A stretch of DNA of 15,291 nt, taken from NCBI GenBank assembly GCA_022705125.1, contig JAKJFB010000015.1, positions 7,332-22,622 of the forward strand, given 5' to 3'. A program made the translations under genes and the position numbers. Source of the stretch: Pseudomonadota bacterium (GTDB lineage: Bacteria > Pseudomonadota > Gammaproteobacteria > Pseudomonadales > UBA5518). The notes under the pieces are model-generated. The model saw only the letters and a program-made list of their open reading frames with translations. It ran no database searches and had not been told where the DNA came from. This document shows, in pieces, positions 1 to 7,115 of this stretch (its first letter is position 1; each line of letters opens with the position of its first letter).

Positions 1-1
1 C

Positions 2-448
2 AACCTCGCCAGCGCCGAGGTCGCGACGCGCGTGATGGGCGAGCTCGCCTACACCGTGAAGTTCTTCGCCGACGCCGGCATCCCGCTCACCGCGCGCTGG
101 GGCGACGTGCAGTTCGAGGTGCGCAACGGCGAGCGCATCCCGATCCACGGCGGTTCGGGCACCTCCGGCGTGTACAACGCGATCACGACCGCGCCGCGGG
201 TGCAGGACGGGGGGCTCACGCCCGTCGTCGCCGGTTCGAGCTACATCCAGGCCGTCACGTTCAGGCGCAGGGGGCCCGAGGCGCACGCGATCGTGACGTA
301 TTCGCAATCCTCCGATCCGGCGAATCCGCACTTCGCGGACATGACCGCGCTGTACTCGCGCGAGCGCTGGATCACCCTGCCGTACAACGAGGGCGACATC
401 AGCAGCGATCCGAACTTCGTTTCGTTCCGGCTGCGCGAGCGCAACTGA
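2..448 (+). CDS. Penicillin acylase / AHL acylase family protein, C-terminal part (5' end outside window)
   Basis: The last 148 residues of an N-terminal-nucleophile (Ntn) hydrolase of the penicillin acylase family are visible. The frame is open to the left edge, so the catalytic serine and the precursor processing site lie outside the window. What is seen fits the end of the beta subunit: a glycine-rich HGGSGTSG segment, then VVAGSSYIQAVTF, then TYSQSSDP, PHFADMTALYSRERW and LPY. This order is typical of the acyl-homoserine-lactone/aculeacin acylase branch (PvdQ- and QuiP-like), which are periplasmic enzymes cleaving amide bonds of acylated substrates. That branch is inferred from the C-terminal pattern only. 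The gene converges on the leftward GDPD gene with 34 bp between the two stop codons. Substrate cannot be told from this fragment; a beta-lactam or other amide acylase is equally possible. Confidence 0.85.
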   Translation, partial: NLASAEVATRVMGELAYTVKFFADAGIPLTARWGDVQFEVRNGERIPIHGGSGTSGVYNAITTAPRVQDGGLTPVVAGSSYIQAVTFRRRGPEAHAIVTYSQSSDPANPHFADMTALYSRERWITLPYNEGDISSDPNFVSFRLRERN

Positions 449-455
449 CGGGATC

Positions 456-483
456 GGCGCGGTCCGGGTGCCGGGCCCGCGCC
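456..483. terminator. GC-rich inverted repeat between convergent genes, possible terminator
   Basis: GGCGCGG (456-462) pairs with CCGCGCC (477-483) around a GC-rich 14-base loop, in the 34-bp gap between the converging acylase and GDPD genes. It has no T-run on either side, so it is not a classic intrinsic terminator, and in sequence this rich in G and C such a repeat can arise by chance. Position is the main argument. Confidence 0.25.
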
Positions 484-1241
484 TAGGACGCGCCGCGCGG
501 GTGGTGTCGGGTGCCTGCGCCGAGGCCGTGCAGCAGCGCGACCATGCGCGTCGGGAAGTCGGTCACGATGCTGTCGATGCCGAGCGCGTGCAGGCGCCGC
601 GCCTCGGCGTCGTCGTTCACGGTCCACGCCGATACCTGGAGCCCTGCCGCCTGCGCGGCCTGCACGCGCGTTGCCGTGCACAGTTTCCAGTTGAGCACCA
701 GCAGCCGTGCGCCCAGCGCCAGCGCCGTTTTCAGCGGCTCGGGCCGCGCGCGGTCCGTGACCAGGCCGAGCGCGATGCGCGGATCCGCCGCGCGCACGGC
801 GCGCAGCAGCTCGCGGTCGAAGGAGGTCACGGTCGCGCGTGCGTGGAAATCGAAGTCATGGAACAGCGCGCTCAGGCGATCGGCCATCAGGGCGCGGTTG
901 CCCGCATCGACGGGCTTGGCTTCCAGCTGCAGGTGCTGCAGTTCGGGGAACTCCTCCAGCACCCGCGCGATCGTCGGCACCGGCTGCGGATCGGGCCACG
1001 CCGGTCCCGCGCGGCGCGCATCGAGGCGCGCCAGTTCCGCGACGCTCTTGTGCGCGACCAATCCGCGCCCGTCCGTGGTGCGGCTCACGGTCTCGTCGTG
1101 GATCACCACGAGCTCCTCGTCCGAGGAAAGACGCAGGTCCAGTTCCACGCGCGGCGCGCCGGCGGCGATCGCGCGGTGGAAGCCCGCGAGCGTGTTCTCG
1201 GGCGCCTCGCCGCGCGCGCCGCGATGGCCGTAGATCAGCAC
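483..1241 (-). CDS. Glycerophosphodiester phosphodiesterase (cytoplasmic, UgpQ type)
   Basis: The 252-residue protein hydrolyses glycerophosphodiesters from phospholipid turnover to sn-glycerol 3-phosphate and an alcohol. The GDPD TIM-barrel signature is complete. HRG is at residues 6-8 and ENT at 15-17. The metal-binding ExD pair is E33/D35 (VELDLRLS), followed by H48 (VIHDET). LEAKP lies at 106-110 and SAWTVND at 204-210. There is no signal peptide, and the length matches the short cytoplasmic UgpQ-type enzymes. The start is a GTG immediately before LIYGHRG, which is where the family begins. It overlaps the stop of the upstream DAHP synthase-like gene by 7 bp, so translation is probably coupled. 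It is the last gene of a four-gene leftward operon. The family and fold are clear; the exact physiological substrate is not known from sequence. Confidence 0.93.
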   Translation of the reverse strand: MLIYGHRGARGEAPENTLAGFHRAIAAGAPRVELDLRLSSDEELVVIHDETVSRTTDGRGLVAHKSVAELARLDARRAGPAWPDPQPVPTIARVLEEFPELQHLQLEAKPVDAGNRALMADRLSALFHDFDFHARATVTSFDRELLRAVRAADPRIALGLVTDRARPEPLKTALALGARLLVLNWKLCTATRVQAAQAAGLQVSAWTVNDDAEARRLHALGIDSIVTDFPTRMVALLHGLGAGTRHHPRGAS

Positions 1242-2344
1242 GCGTTCCAGATCCGGCGGCGGCGCTCATAGGTCTCGCGGCAGGCCGCGATATCGTCGAG
1301 GAAGCGCGGCAGCTCGTCGAGCAGCAGCGCCTGCGGTCCGTCCACCAGTGCCTCCCTGGGCTGCGGGTGGAAGTCCACCAGCACCAGGTTCGCCCCGGCG
1401 ATCACGCCCTGCGCGGTGGCGTGCGCCACGTCGAGGATGCGATCGGGCGCCGCCTCGCGCGAGCCCACGGAATGCGAGGGATCGACGCACACCGGCATGC
1501 GCGTGAGGCGCTTGATCACCGGCACGTGCGCGAAATCGACCATGTTGCGGTGCGGCGCGCCGCCGTCGCTCTTCATGCCGCGCAGGCAGAAGATCACGCG
1601 CGAGTTGCCCTCGGAGGCGAGGTACTCGGCGGCGTTCAGCGATTCGTTCAGGCTGATGCCGAAGCCGCGCTTGAGCATCGCCGGGTAAGTCTGCTGGCGC
1701 CCGATCGCCTTCAGCAGCTCGAAGTTCTGCGTGTTGCGCGTGCCGATCTGCAGCATCACGCCCGTGGGGCGCCCGAGCTTCTCGAGCGCGGTGTCGATCT
1801 CCTCGATGTGGCTCTCGTGCGTGACCTCCATCGCGATCACGCGGATGCCGTGCTTGCCGGCGAGCTCGAACACCCACGGCAGGCATTTCGCGCCGTGACC
1901 CTGGAAGGCGTAGGGGTTGGTGCGCGGCTTGTAGGCGCCCATGCGCGTGCACACCTGCCCGTGCTGCTGCAGCGCGCGCAGCATGGTCTCGACGTTCTGC
2001 GGGTTGTCGACCGCGCACAGGCCCGCCATCACGTGCAGGGTGTCCTGCGAGAAGGTGACGCCGTTGTACTCGAAGCCCGCCTGGCGCTTCTCGTCCTTGT
2101 GGCGCCCGAGCATGCGGTACTCCTCGGAGATGCGCACCACGCGCTCCACCGCGGGCAGCGCCTCGATCTCGTCCTTGTCGAGTGCGTGGGTGTCGCCGAG
2201 CAGGTAGATCTCGGTGAGGCGCTGCTGCTGGCCCTGCACCACGTGCGTGCGCATCTCGATGCGCGGCAGCGCGCGCAGGAAGTCGCAGGTCTTGCGGTAG
2301 TCCTCGGCGGATTCGTCGATATCGGGGTGGAGTATCAGCAGCAT
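1235..2344 (-). CDS. 3-deoxy-7-phosphoheptulonate (DAHP) synthase-like enzyme, type I-beta
   Basis: The 369-residue protein belongs to the DAHP synthase family that condenses phosphoenolpyruvate and erythrose 4-phosphate at the entry of the shikimate pathway. Residues 1-75 form a ferredoxin-like N-terminal domain like that of the Thermotoga maritima enzyme. Residues 95-360 form the barrel. Visible active-site motifs are C110 in AGLCAVD, GAYKPRTNPY (K139), IGTRN (R203), LKRG (K225), VDPSH (H291), VDFHP (D324) and DG (D335). Family members normally show AGPCSVE and E-V-H-P, so several first-shell positions are altered: P to L, S to A, and Glu to Asp at a metal-ligand position. The ATG at 2344 was chosen because homology starts at MLLILHPD; the frame is open further upstream but lies inside the neighbouring gene. 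It begins 1 bp after the stop of the preceding gene and overlaps the GDPD start. An aroF-like role is likely, but the altered residues leave the exact reaction open. Confidence 0.8.
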   Translation of the reverse strand: MLLILHPDIDESAEDYRKTCDFLRALPRIEMRTHVVQGQQQRLTEIYLLGDTHALDKDEIEALPAVERVVRISEEYRMLGRHKDEKRQAGFEYNGVTFSQDTLHVMAGLCAVDNPQNVETMLRALQQHGQVCTRMGAYKPRTNPYAFQGHGAKCLPWVFELAGKHGIRVIAMEVTHESHIEEIDTALEKLGRPTGVMLQIGTRNTQNFELLKAIGRQQTYPAMLKRGFGISLNESLNAAEYLASEGNSRVIFCLRGMKSDGGAPHRNMVDFAHVPVIKRLTRMPVCVDPSHSVGSREAAPDRILDVAHATAQGVIAGANLVLVDFHPQPREALVDGPQALLLDELPRFLDDIAACRETYERRRRIWNAC

Positions 2345-2345
2345 A

Positions 2346-2672
2346 TCAGTCGTCCGTTGGTTGATCGTCGGAAACGGGGGCGTCGCCACGGCGGTGGTGC
2401 GCCACCGCGTGCACGACGTGGTCGTGCTCGAAATACACGGAGAAGTCCGCATAGTCCCAGCGCGTGATCGGCGGTTGCCCCACCGCGTCGTGCACCAGCG
2501 CGGGTTCGCCCCAGCCGGCGCGCACGCGCGGCATCAGCATGCCGTGCGGCGGCAGCGGACCCGCGTGGGCGATCGCCTGCGAGCCGACGGGAATCTTCAG
2601 CTCGTCGGTCACGGCGGCGGCTGCCGCCAGGCCGAAGGCAACGGCGGCGAGCGTTCGGGCGATAGCGTTCAT
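2346..2672 (-). CDS. Small exported protein, BamE/SmpA-like pattern, unknown function
   Basis: The 108-residue protein starts with a basic, then alanine-rich hydrophobic stretch (about residues 1-21), consistent with a Sec signal peptide. There is no lipobox cysteine, so it is probably soluble and periplasmic. The mature part has a pattern I recognise from short conserved proteins of gammaproteobacteria: LPPHGM at 40-45, a V..xWGEP turn at 50-57, VGQPPITRWDYADFSVYFE at 64-82 and a V.HAV end. The order G-x-P, then W-x-Y, then an aromatic beta strand recalls the BamE/SmpA fold, but that is inference. The histidine- and aspartate-rich tail (91-108) looks disordered. A clear AGGAG ribosome-binding site precedes the ATG at 2672. 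The gene lies 29 bp after the PilZ gene and 1 bp before the DAHP synthase-like gene, so all are probably one transcript. Confidence 0.75.
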   Translation of the reverse strand: MNAIARTLAAVAFGLAAAAAVTDELKIPVGSQAIAHAGPLPPHGMLMPRVRAGWGEPALVHDAVGQPPITRWDYADFSVYFEHDHVVHAVAHHRRGDAPVSDDQPTDD

Positions 2673-2701
2673 GCGAATCTCCTGTGCGTGTTGCGCGCCG
2701 C

Positions 2702-3271
2702 TCAGGCGCCTTCGCGGGCGCGGCGCTGCTCGGCCATCTGCACCTGCATCACGTGGCGCGCGATGATCTGGCGGTCGGCATCCTGCAACTGCTCGAAGTT
2801 CACCGCGACGTTGCGCTCGCCCGCACCCGCGGCCACCACGATCCCGTACACCGCGATGCCGACCCAGGCCGGCAGCAGCGTCATGCGCAGCGCGAGCACG
2901 CTGCCCGGTGCCGGCGGCTGCGGGGCATGGAACGACACGCCGCCCTCGCTCAGTGAGACGACCTGCTCGCTGCCGCGGCTCATCTCGGGCGTCAGTGCCG
3001 CGAGGTGGCGTGTCAGCGTGTCGATCTTGCGGTTCAGGTGCACGAGGTAGGCGCCGAGATTGCGGTCCTTCTCGCCGAGCGCGTGCAGCAGGTGGCTGGC
3101 GTCGTGGTCCATGCGACGCAGCTCGCGCATCAGGTTGAAGTGCTCGCCGTCGGGAAAGTAGCTGTCCGGCTGGCGGCCGGCGGGCACGTGGTCGCCCACC
3201 GCGCAATGACTGATGATCACGTGGCAGTCGACGCGGTAGAAATCACGCTGGTTGGCGCTGCGCTCGTGCAT
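2702..3271 (-). CDS. PilZ-domain protein with helical insertion
   Basis: The 189-residue protein carries the two PilZ elements for cyclic-di-GMP binding, far apart. RDFYR (R9-R13, the RxxxR motif) is followed by a beta strand. The second motif appears as SLSEGG (106-111), where the family has D/N-x-S-x-x-G. Between them, residues 45-97 form an amphipathic, probably coiled-coil region (LMRELRRMDHDASHLL, then LVHLNRKIDTL). This recalls tetrameric PilZ proteins with inserted heptad helices and, from memory, Pseudomonas PA2989, which also lies beside lolC. Serine in place of D/N makes tight c-di-GMP binding uncertain. A C-terminal helix (165-187) is highly charged. The ATG at 3271 was preferred over the upstream GTG-type starts because homology begins there and GGAG lies about 10 bases before it. 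It is first in the leftward operon, behind a recognisable promoter. Confidence 0.82.
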   Translation of the reverse strand: MHERSANQRDFYRVDCHVIISHCAVGDHVPAGRQPDSYFPDGEHFNLMRELRRMDHDASHLLHALGEKDRNLGAYLVHLNRKIDTLTRHLAALTPEMSRGSEQVVSLSEGGVSFHAPQPPAPGSVLALRMTLLPAWVGIAVYGIVVAAGAGERNVAVNFEQLQDADRQIIARHVMQVQMAEQRRAREGA

Positions 3272-3311
3272 GACAGCGGTCTCCGCGAATCCCCGGGATG
3301 GTTTCCGGGTG

Positions 3312-3339
3312 AGTATAAGCGCCGTACCGTCCACCACAA
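3312..3339 (-). promoter_or_regulatory. Probable sigma-70 promoter of the pilZ-GDPD operon
   Basis: On the minus strand TTGTGG (3339-3334) is followed after 16 bp by TATACT (3317-3312), a good -10 box (5 of 6 to consensus) with a fair -35. Transcription would start near 3305 and give a leader of about 35 bases before the PilZ ATG at 3271. No other AT-rich box as good lies in this 133-bp divergent region on that strand. Confidence 0.55.
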
Positions 3340-3389
3340 AGCGGCGCAATTTGCACGCCGGGCACGCCGTGTGCCGCCTCGCGCATTTG

Positions 3390-3398
3390 TGCTTAAAT
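3390..3398 (+). promoter_or_regulatory. lolC: Extended -10 element directly before lolC
   Basis: TGCTTAAAT contains an extended -10 (TG-n-TTAAAT) whose hexamer ends 6 bases before the lolC ATG. There is no convincing -35 at 16-18 bp, which is tolerable for extended -10 promoters. If used, transcription would start at or within a base or two of the A of the start codon. No Shine-Dalgarno sequence is visible before the ATG, which agrees with a leaderless message. The call rests on pattern alone. Confidence 0.35.
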
Positions 3399-3404
3399 GC
3401 CGCG

Positions 3405-4646
3405 ATGTTTCGACCCTTCCCCCTGTTCATCGGCCTGCGCTACGTGCGTGCGCGGCGGCGCACGCGCTTCATCTCGGTGGTGTCGGCGGTCGCGCTGCTG
3501 GGGCTCGCGCTCGGCGTGATGGCGCTGCTCGTGGTGCTGTCGGTGATGAACGGTTTCGACCGCGAGCTGCGCACGCGCATCCTCTCGATGGTGCCGCACG
3601 TGCTGGTGCATGCGGCGCATCCGCTGCAGGACTGGGAGCCGCTCGCCACCGCGCTCGAGCAGGATCCTGCCGTGGTCGGGGCAGCGCCCTTCATCGGCGG
3701 CACCGCGATGCTGAGCACGCCCGGCGTGGTGCGCGGCGTCGAGCTGACCGGCATCCGGCCCGAGCGCGACGCGCGCGTCTCGCCGATCGGGCGCTACATG
3801 GTGCAGGGCGATCTCGCGCAGCTGCGCCCCGGTGCCTTCGGCGTCGTGATCGGCAACCTGCTGGCGCGCTCGCTCGGCGTGCAGCCGGGCGACCACGTCA
3901 CGCTGATGCTGCCCGAGCTCAGCGTGACGCCGGCGGGCGCGTATCCGCGCATGCGCCGTTTCCGGGTCGTGGGCATCTTCGCGGTCGGCGCGCAGGTCGA
4001 TGCGACGACCGCGCTGATCCACCTCGACGATGCCGCGCGGCTCTACCGCACCGGCGGCGGCGTGCAGGGCGTGCGGCTCGCGCTCGCGGACCCCGATCTC
4101 GCGCCCGTGGTGCGCGAGCGCATCGCGCCGCTGCTCGCCGCGGGGCTGGTGGCCGAGGACTGGAGCGTCTCGCAGGGCAGCCTGTTCAGCGCGATCCGCA
4201 TGGAGAAGCGCATGGTCACGCTGCTGCTGCTGGTGATCGTCGCGGTCGCGGCCTTCAACATCGTCTCGATACTCACGATGGTCGTCGCCGAGAAGCGCGG
4301 CGCGATCGCGGTGCTGCGCACCATGGGCGCCTCGCCGCGCCAGGTGATGGCGATCTTCACGGTGCAGGGCTCGCTGATCGGGCTGGCCGGGCTCGCCATG
4401 GGCCTCGTCGCGGGCATTCCGCTGGCCTGGCACATCGGCAGCGTCGCGGGCTGGATCGAGCAGGCGCTGGGCTTGCGGCTGTTCAACCCCAACGTCTACT
4501 TCATCAGCTACATCCCGTCGCAGGTGCGGCTCGCCGATATCGTGCTGATCGCCGGCTGCGGGCTCGCGCTCGCGGTGCTGGCGACGCTCTATCCGGCGCT
4601 GCGCGCCTCGCGTATCGGTCCCGCGGAGGCTTTGCGCTATGAATGA
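3405..4646 (+). CDS. lolC: LolC, lipoprotein-releasing ABC transporter permease
   Basis: The 413-residue inner-membrane protein is one of the two permeases of LolCDE, which extracts outer-membrane lipoproteins from the inner membrane and hands them to the chaperone LolA. It has the family layout. A cytoplasmic start [12 protein letters not shown] is followed by a first membrane segment (about 23-48) leading into [12 protein letters not shown] (45-56). A periplasmic domain follows (about 57-268), then three membrane segments (about 270-294, 322-345 and 375-398). The tail is GPAEALRYE. The ATG at 3405 was chosen because the family starts at MFRPxxLFIGLRY, although the frame is open to 3252 and no ribosome-binding site is seen. 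Residues about 171-186 lie where the LolA-recruiting hook of LolC is found. It overlaps lolD by 8 bp. It is called LolC rather than LolE by gene order and by the hook region. Confidence 0.93.
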   Translation: MFRPFPLFIGLRYVRARRRTRFISVVSAVALLGLALGVMALLVVLSVMNGFDRELRTRILSMVPHVLVHAAHPLQDWEPLATALEQDPAVVGAAPFIGGTAMLSTPGVVRGVELTGIRPERDARVSPIGRYMVQGDLAQLRPGAFGVVIGNLLARSLGVQPGDHVTLMLPELSVTPAGAYPRMRRFRVVGIFAVGAQVDATTALIHLDDAARLYRTGGGVQGVRLALADPDLAPVVRERIAPLLAAGLVAEDWSVSQGSLFSAIRMEKRMVTLLLLVIVAVAAFNIVSILTMVVAEKRGAIAVLRTMGASPRQVMAIFTVQGSLIGLAGLAMGLVAGIPLAWHIGSVAGWIEQALGLRLFNPNVYFISYIPSQVRLADIVLIAGCGLALAVLATLYPALRASRIGPAEALRYE

Positions 4647-5337
4647 TGCCGTGCCGGGCGTACCGGTGCTCGAGTGCCGCGCGCTGCGCAAGTGCTACCG
4701 CGAGGGGCCGCGCGAACTGGTGGTGCTCGACGGCGTGGAGCTCAATGTGGCGCGCGGCGAGCGCGTCGCGATCGTGGGGCAGTCGGGCTCGGGCAAGAGC
4801 ACGCTGCTGAACATGCTGGGCGGGCTGGACCTGCCCAGCAGCGGCGAGGTGCGGGTGCAGGGGCGCGTGATCAGCGCGCTCAGCGAGCGCGAGCGCGGCC
4901 TGCTGCGCAATCGCGCGCTCGGCTTCGTCTACCAGTTCCATCACCTGCTCGGGGAATTCGACGCGCTGGAGAACGTCGCTATGCCGCTGCTGATACGCGG
5001 CGACGCGCCGGCCGCGGCCGCCGCCAGCGCGCGCGCGCTGCTGACGCGCGTCGGCCTGGGCGAGCGCCTCGAGCACAAGCCGGGCGAGCTCTCCGGCGGC
5101 GAGCGCCAGCGTGTCGCGATCGCGCGCGCGCTGGTGACCGAGCCGCGCTGCGTGCTGATGGACGAGCCGACCGGCAACCTCGACCAGGGCACGGCCGCGG
5201 AGATCCACCTCCTGATGGACGCGCTGAACCGCGATCTCGGCACCAGCTTCGTGATCGTGACGCACGATCCGCAGCTCGCCGCGCGCATGGACCGCATCCT
5301 CACGCTGGCGCGCGGGCGCCTGCACGAGGGACCCTGA
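4639..5337 (+). CDS. lolD: LolD, lipoprotein-releasing ABC transporter ATPase
   Basis: The 232-residue cytoplasmic ATPase powers the LolCDE complex. All ABC motifs are intact: Walker A GQSGSGKS (47-54), Q-loop Q99 in FVYQFHHLL, signature LSGGERQ (151-157), Walker B CVLMDEP (171-177, catalytic E176), the D-loop after GNLD, and switch histidine H209 in VTHD. The segment around FQFHHLL-EF-ALENV is the form characteristic of LolD. Length equals the usual family length. A GGAGG at 4625-4629, inside the end of lolC, lies 9 bases before the ATG. The lolC and lolD frames overlap by 8 bp, and the lolE ATG follows directly on the stop, so the three subunits should be made in step. Confidence 0.96.
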   Translation: MNDAVPGVPVLECRALRKCYREGPRELVVLDGVELNVARGERVAIVGQSGSGKSTLLNMLGGLDLPSSGEVRVQGRVISALSERERGLLRNRALGFVYQFHHLLGEFDALENVAMPLLIRGDAPAAAAASARALLTRVGLGERLEHKPGELSGGERQRVAIARALVTEPRCVLMDEPTGNLDQGTAAEIHLLMDALNRDLGTSFVIVTHDPQLAARMDRILTLARGRLHEGP

Positions 5338-6579
5338 ATGGGCCACGCCTGGCGCTTTCCGCTGCGGGTCGGTTTCCGCTACGCGGGCAGTTCGCACCGC
5401 GGCGCGCTGGTGGCGTTCATCTCGCGGGTCTCGATGCTGGGCCTGGTGCTCGGCGTGGCGCTGCTGATCGTGGTGCTGTCGGTGATGAACGGTTTCGATC
5501 GCGAGCTGCGCGAACGCATCCTGTCGCTGGTGCCGCACGTCTCGCTGCAGCCGATCGAGCCGGTCGCGGACTGGCAGCCGCTCGCGGCCGCGGTCGAGGC
5601 GCATCCCGAGGTCGTGGCCGCCGCGCCCTACGTCGACCTGCAGGGCCTGCTGATGTATCGCGGCAAGGTGGTGCCGGCGCTGCTGCACGGCGCCGATGCC
5701 GCGGCCGAGCGGCGCATCTCCGCGATCGACCGTTACCTCGAATCGGGCAGCCTCGACGCGCTGGCCGAGCCCGACAGCGTGCTGCTCAGCCGCGCGCTCG
5801 CGCAGCGCCTCGGTGTCGCCCCCGGCGCCAGCCTGCTGGTGCTGGTTCCCGAGGTGAACGCCGAGGGCCAGGTGGTGCCGCGCGCGCAGCGCATGCGGCT
5901 CGCGGGCATCTTCAACACCGGCACCGAGGTCGACAACACGCTGGCACTGATCGGCCTGGATGCCGCCACGCGGCTGCGCGGCCAGCCCGGCGTGGTGCAG
6001 GGCGTGCGCTTCCAGGTGCGTGACCTGTTCACCGCGCCGCGCGTGCAGCGCGAGGTGATCCAGGGGCTGGGCATCGGGATCTACGGCCTCGACTGGACGC
6101 GCACCCACGGCAATCTCTACGAGGCGATCCAGCTCTCGCGCAACATGGTCGGCATCCTGCTGTTCCTGATCATCGCGGTCGCCGTGTTCAACGTGGTGTC
6201 CACGCTGTTCCTGATCGTGAAGGACAAGGAGGGCGACATCGCGATCCTGCGCACGCTGGGCGCGAGCCCGGCGGCGATCATGGGCGTGTTCGTGGTCCAG
6301 GGCACGCTGATCGGGCTGGCGGGTGCCCTTGCCGGCGGCGTGATCGGCAGCCTGCTGTCGCTGGGCATCACCGACGCGGTCGCGCTGCTGGAACGCCTGC
6401 TGGGTGTGCAGTTCCTGAAGGCCGAGGTCTACCCTGTGAGCTACCTGCCCTCGGATCTCGCGTGGCGCGACGTGCTCGAGGTCTGCGCCGTGGCGCTCGC
6501 GATGAGCTTCGTGGCCACGCTCTATCCCTCCTGGCGCGCGGCGCGCATGCAGCCCGCCGAGGTGCTGCGCTACGAATGA
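5338..6579 (+). CDS. lolE: LolE, lipoprotein-releasing ABC transporter permease
   Basis: The second permease of LolCDE is 413 residues, exactly as long as LolC. It shares the membrane layout: first segment about 26-50, periplasmic domain about 60-268, three further segments about 272-294, 318-342 and 378-400. Hallmark stretches match LolC almost base for base in place: [16 protein letters not shown] at 47-62, ILRTLGAS at 303-310, and the QPAEVLRYE end. LolE is the subunit thought to bind the incoming lipoprotein. The ATG abuts the lolD stop and GAGGG at 5326-5330 provides the ribosome-binding site. Its 3' end runs 10 bp into the convergent DUF2062 gene. The assignment as LolE rather than a second LolC follows the conserved C-D-E order. 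Confidence 0.92.
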   Translation: MGHAWRFPLRVGFRYAGSSHRGALVAFISRVSMLGLVLGVALLIVVLSVMNGFDRELRERILSLVPHVSLQPIEPVADWQPLAAAVEAHPEVVAAAPYVDLQGLLMYRGKVVPALLHGADAAAERRISAIDRYLESGSLDALAEPDSVLLSRALAQRLGVAPGASLLVLVPEVNAEGQVVPRAQRMRLAGIFNTGTEVDNTLALIGLDAATRLRGQPGVVQGVRFQVRDLFTAPRVQREVIQGLGIGIYGLDWTRTHGNLYEAIQLSRNMVGILLFLIIAVAVFNVVSTLFLIVKDKEGDIAILRTLGASPAAIMGVFVVQGTLIGLAGALAGGVIGSLLSLGITDAVALLERLLGVQFLKAEVYPVSYLPSDLAWRDVLEVCAVALAMSFVATLYPSWRAARMQPAEVLRYE

Positions 6580-7103
6580 GGCGGGCGCCGTGCGCGTTCG
6601 CGCCGCCGCGCGCGCCACTTCAACTGCACCGCCAGGCGCCACAGCACCCGCGTGGCAGCCCAGGCAAGCGTGCCCAGCACCAGTCCGCCCAGGATGCTGC
6701 CGAGGAACAGCGGTTCCCAGATGTCGTGCAGGCTGTGCTCGAGCCACGCGACGCTCATCTCGAAGCCGCCGCTGCCGGCCGGGATGCCCATCAGGCGGGC
6801 GCCGAGCGCGTATTCGGCGTAGACGATGGCGGGCAGCGTCAGCGGGTTCGACACCCACACGCCGATCACCGCCAGCGTGATGTTGCAGCGTAGCCACACC
6901 GCCGCCACGGCCGCGACCAGCATGTGCATCGGCACCGGCTGCAGCCCCACGAAGACGCTCACGAACGCCGCCAGCGAGACCGAGCGGCGGTTCAGGTGAA
7001 ACAGGTTCGGATCGTGCAGCACCAGCGCGAGCAGGCGCAGCGACTTGTGCTCGCGGACGAAGTGCGGCTGCGGCAGGAATCGCCGGAGCGTGCGGCGCGG
7101 CAT
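6570..7103 (-). CDS. DUF2062 membrane protein, copy 1
   Basis: The 177-residue inner-membrane protein belongs to the DUF2062 family, whose biochemical role is not established. The start MPRRTLRRFLP is basic. The family core follows: LHDPNLFHLNRRSVSLAAF (29-47), VPMHM (57-61), LRCNIT (71-76) and SNPLTLP (85-91). Hydrophobic segments run at about 42-60, 62-82 and 133-153, with a very basic cytoplasmic tail (161-177). The sequence is about two thirds identical to the protein encoded just upstream, without gaps over 170 residues. Its ATG lies 12 bp after the upstream stop and has only a weak ribosome-binding site, so coupling is likely. The stop codon lies inside the lolE 3' end (10-bp tail-to-tail overlap). 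Pseudomonas has, as I recall, a single such gene at this place. Confidence 0.88.
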   Translation of the reverse strand: MPRRTLRRFLPQPHFVREHKSLRLLALVLHDPNLFHLNRRSVSLAAFVSVFVGLQPVPMHMLVAAVAAVWLRCNITLAVIGVWVSNPLTLPAIVYAEYALGARLMGIPAGSGGFEMSVAWLEHSLHDIWEPLFLGSILGGLVLGTLAWAATRVLWRLAVQLKWRARRRERARRPPHS

Positions 7104-7115
7104 CGTGGCTTTGCG

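Noticed and set aside
839..2467. Plus-strand open frame of 542 codons opposite GDPD and the DAHP synthase-like gene
   Set aside because: The minus-strand genes carry all family motifs; this frame shows only Arg/Ala/His-rich antisense sequence.
5338..6579. lolE as a remnant or duplicated lolC pseudogene
   Set aside because: The frame is intact, full length, has its own ribosome-binding site and the C-D-E gene order.
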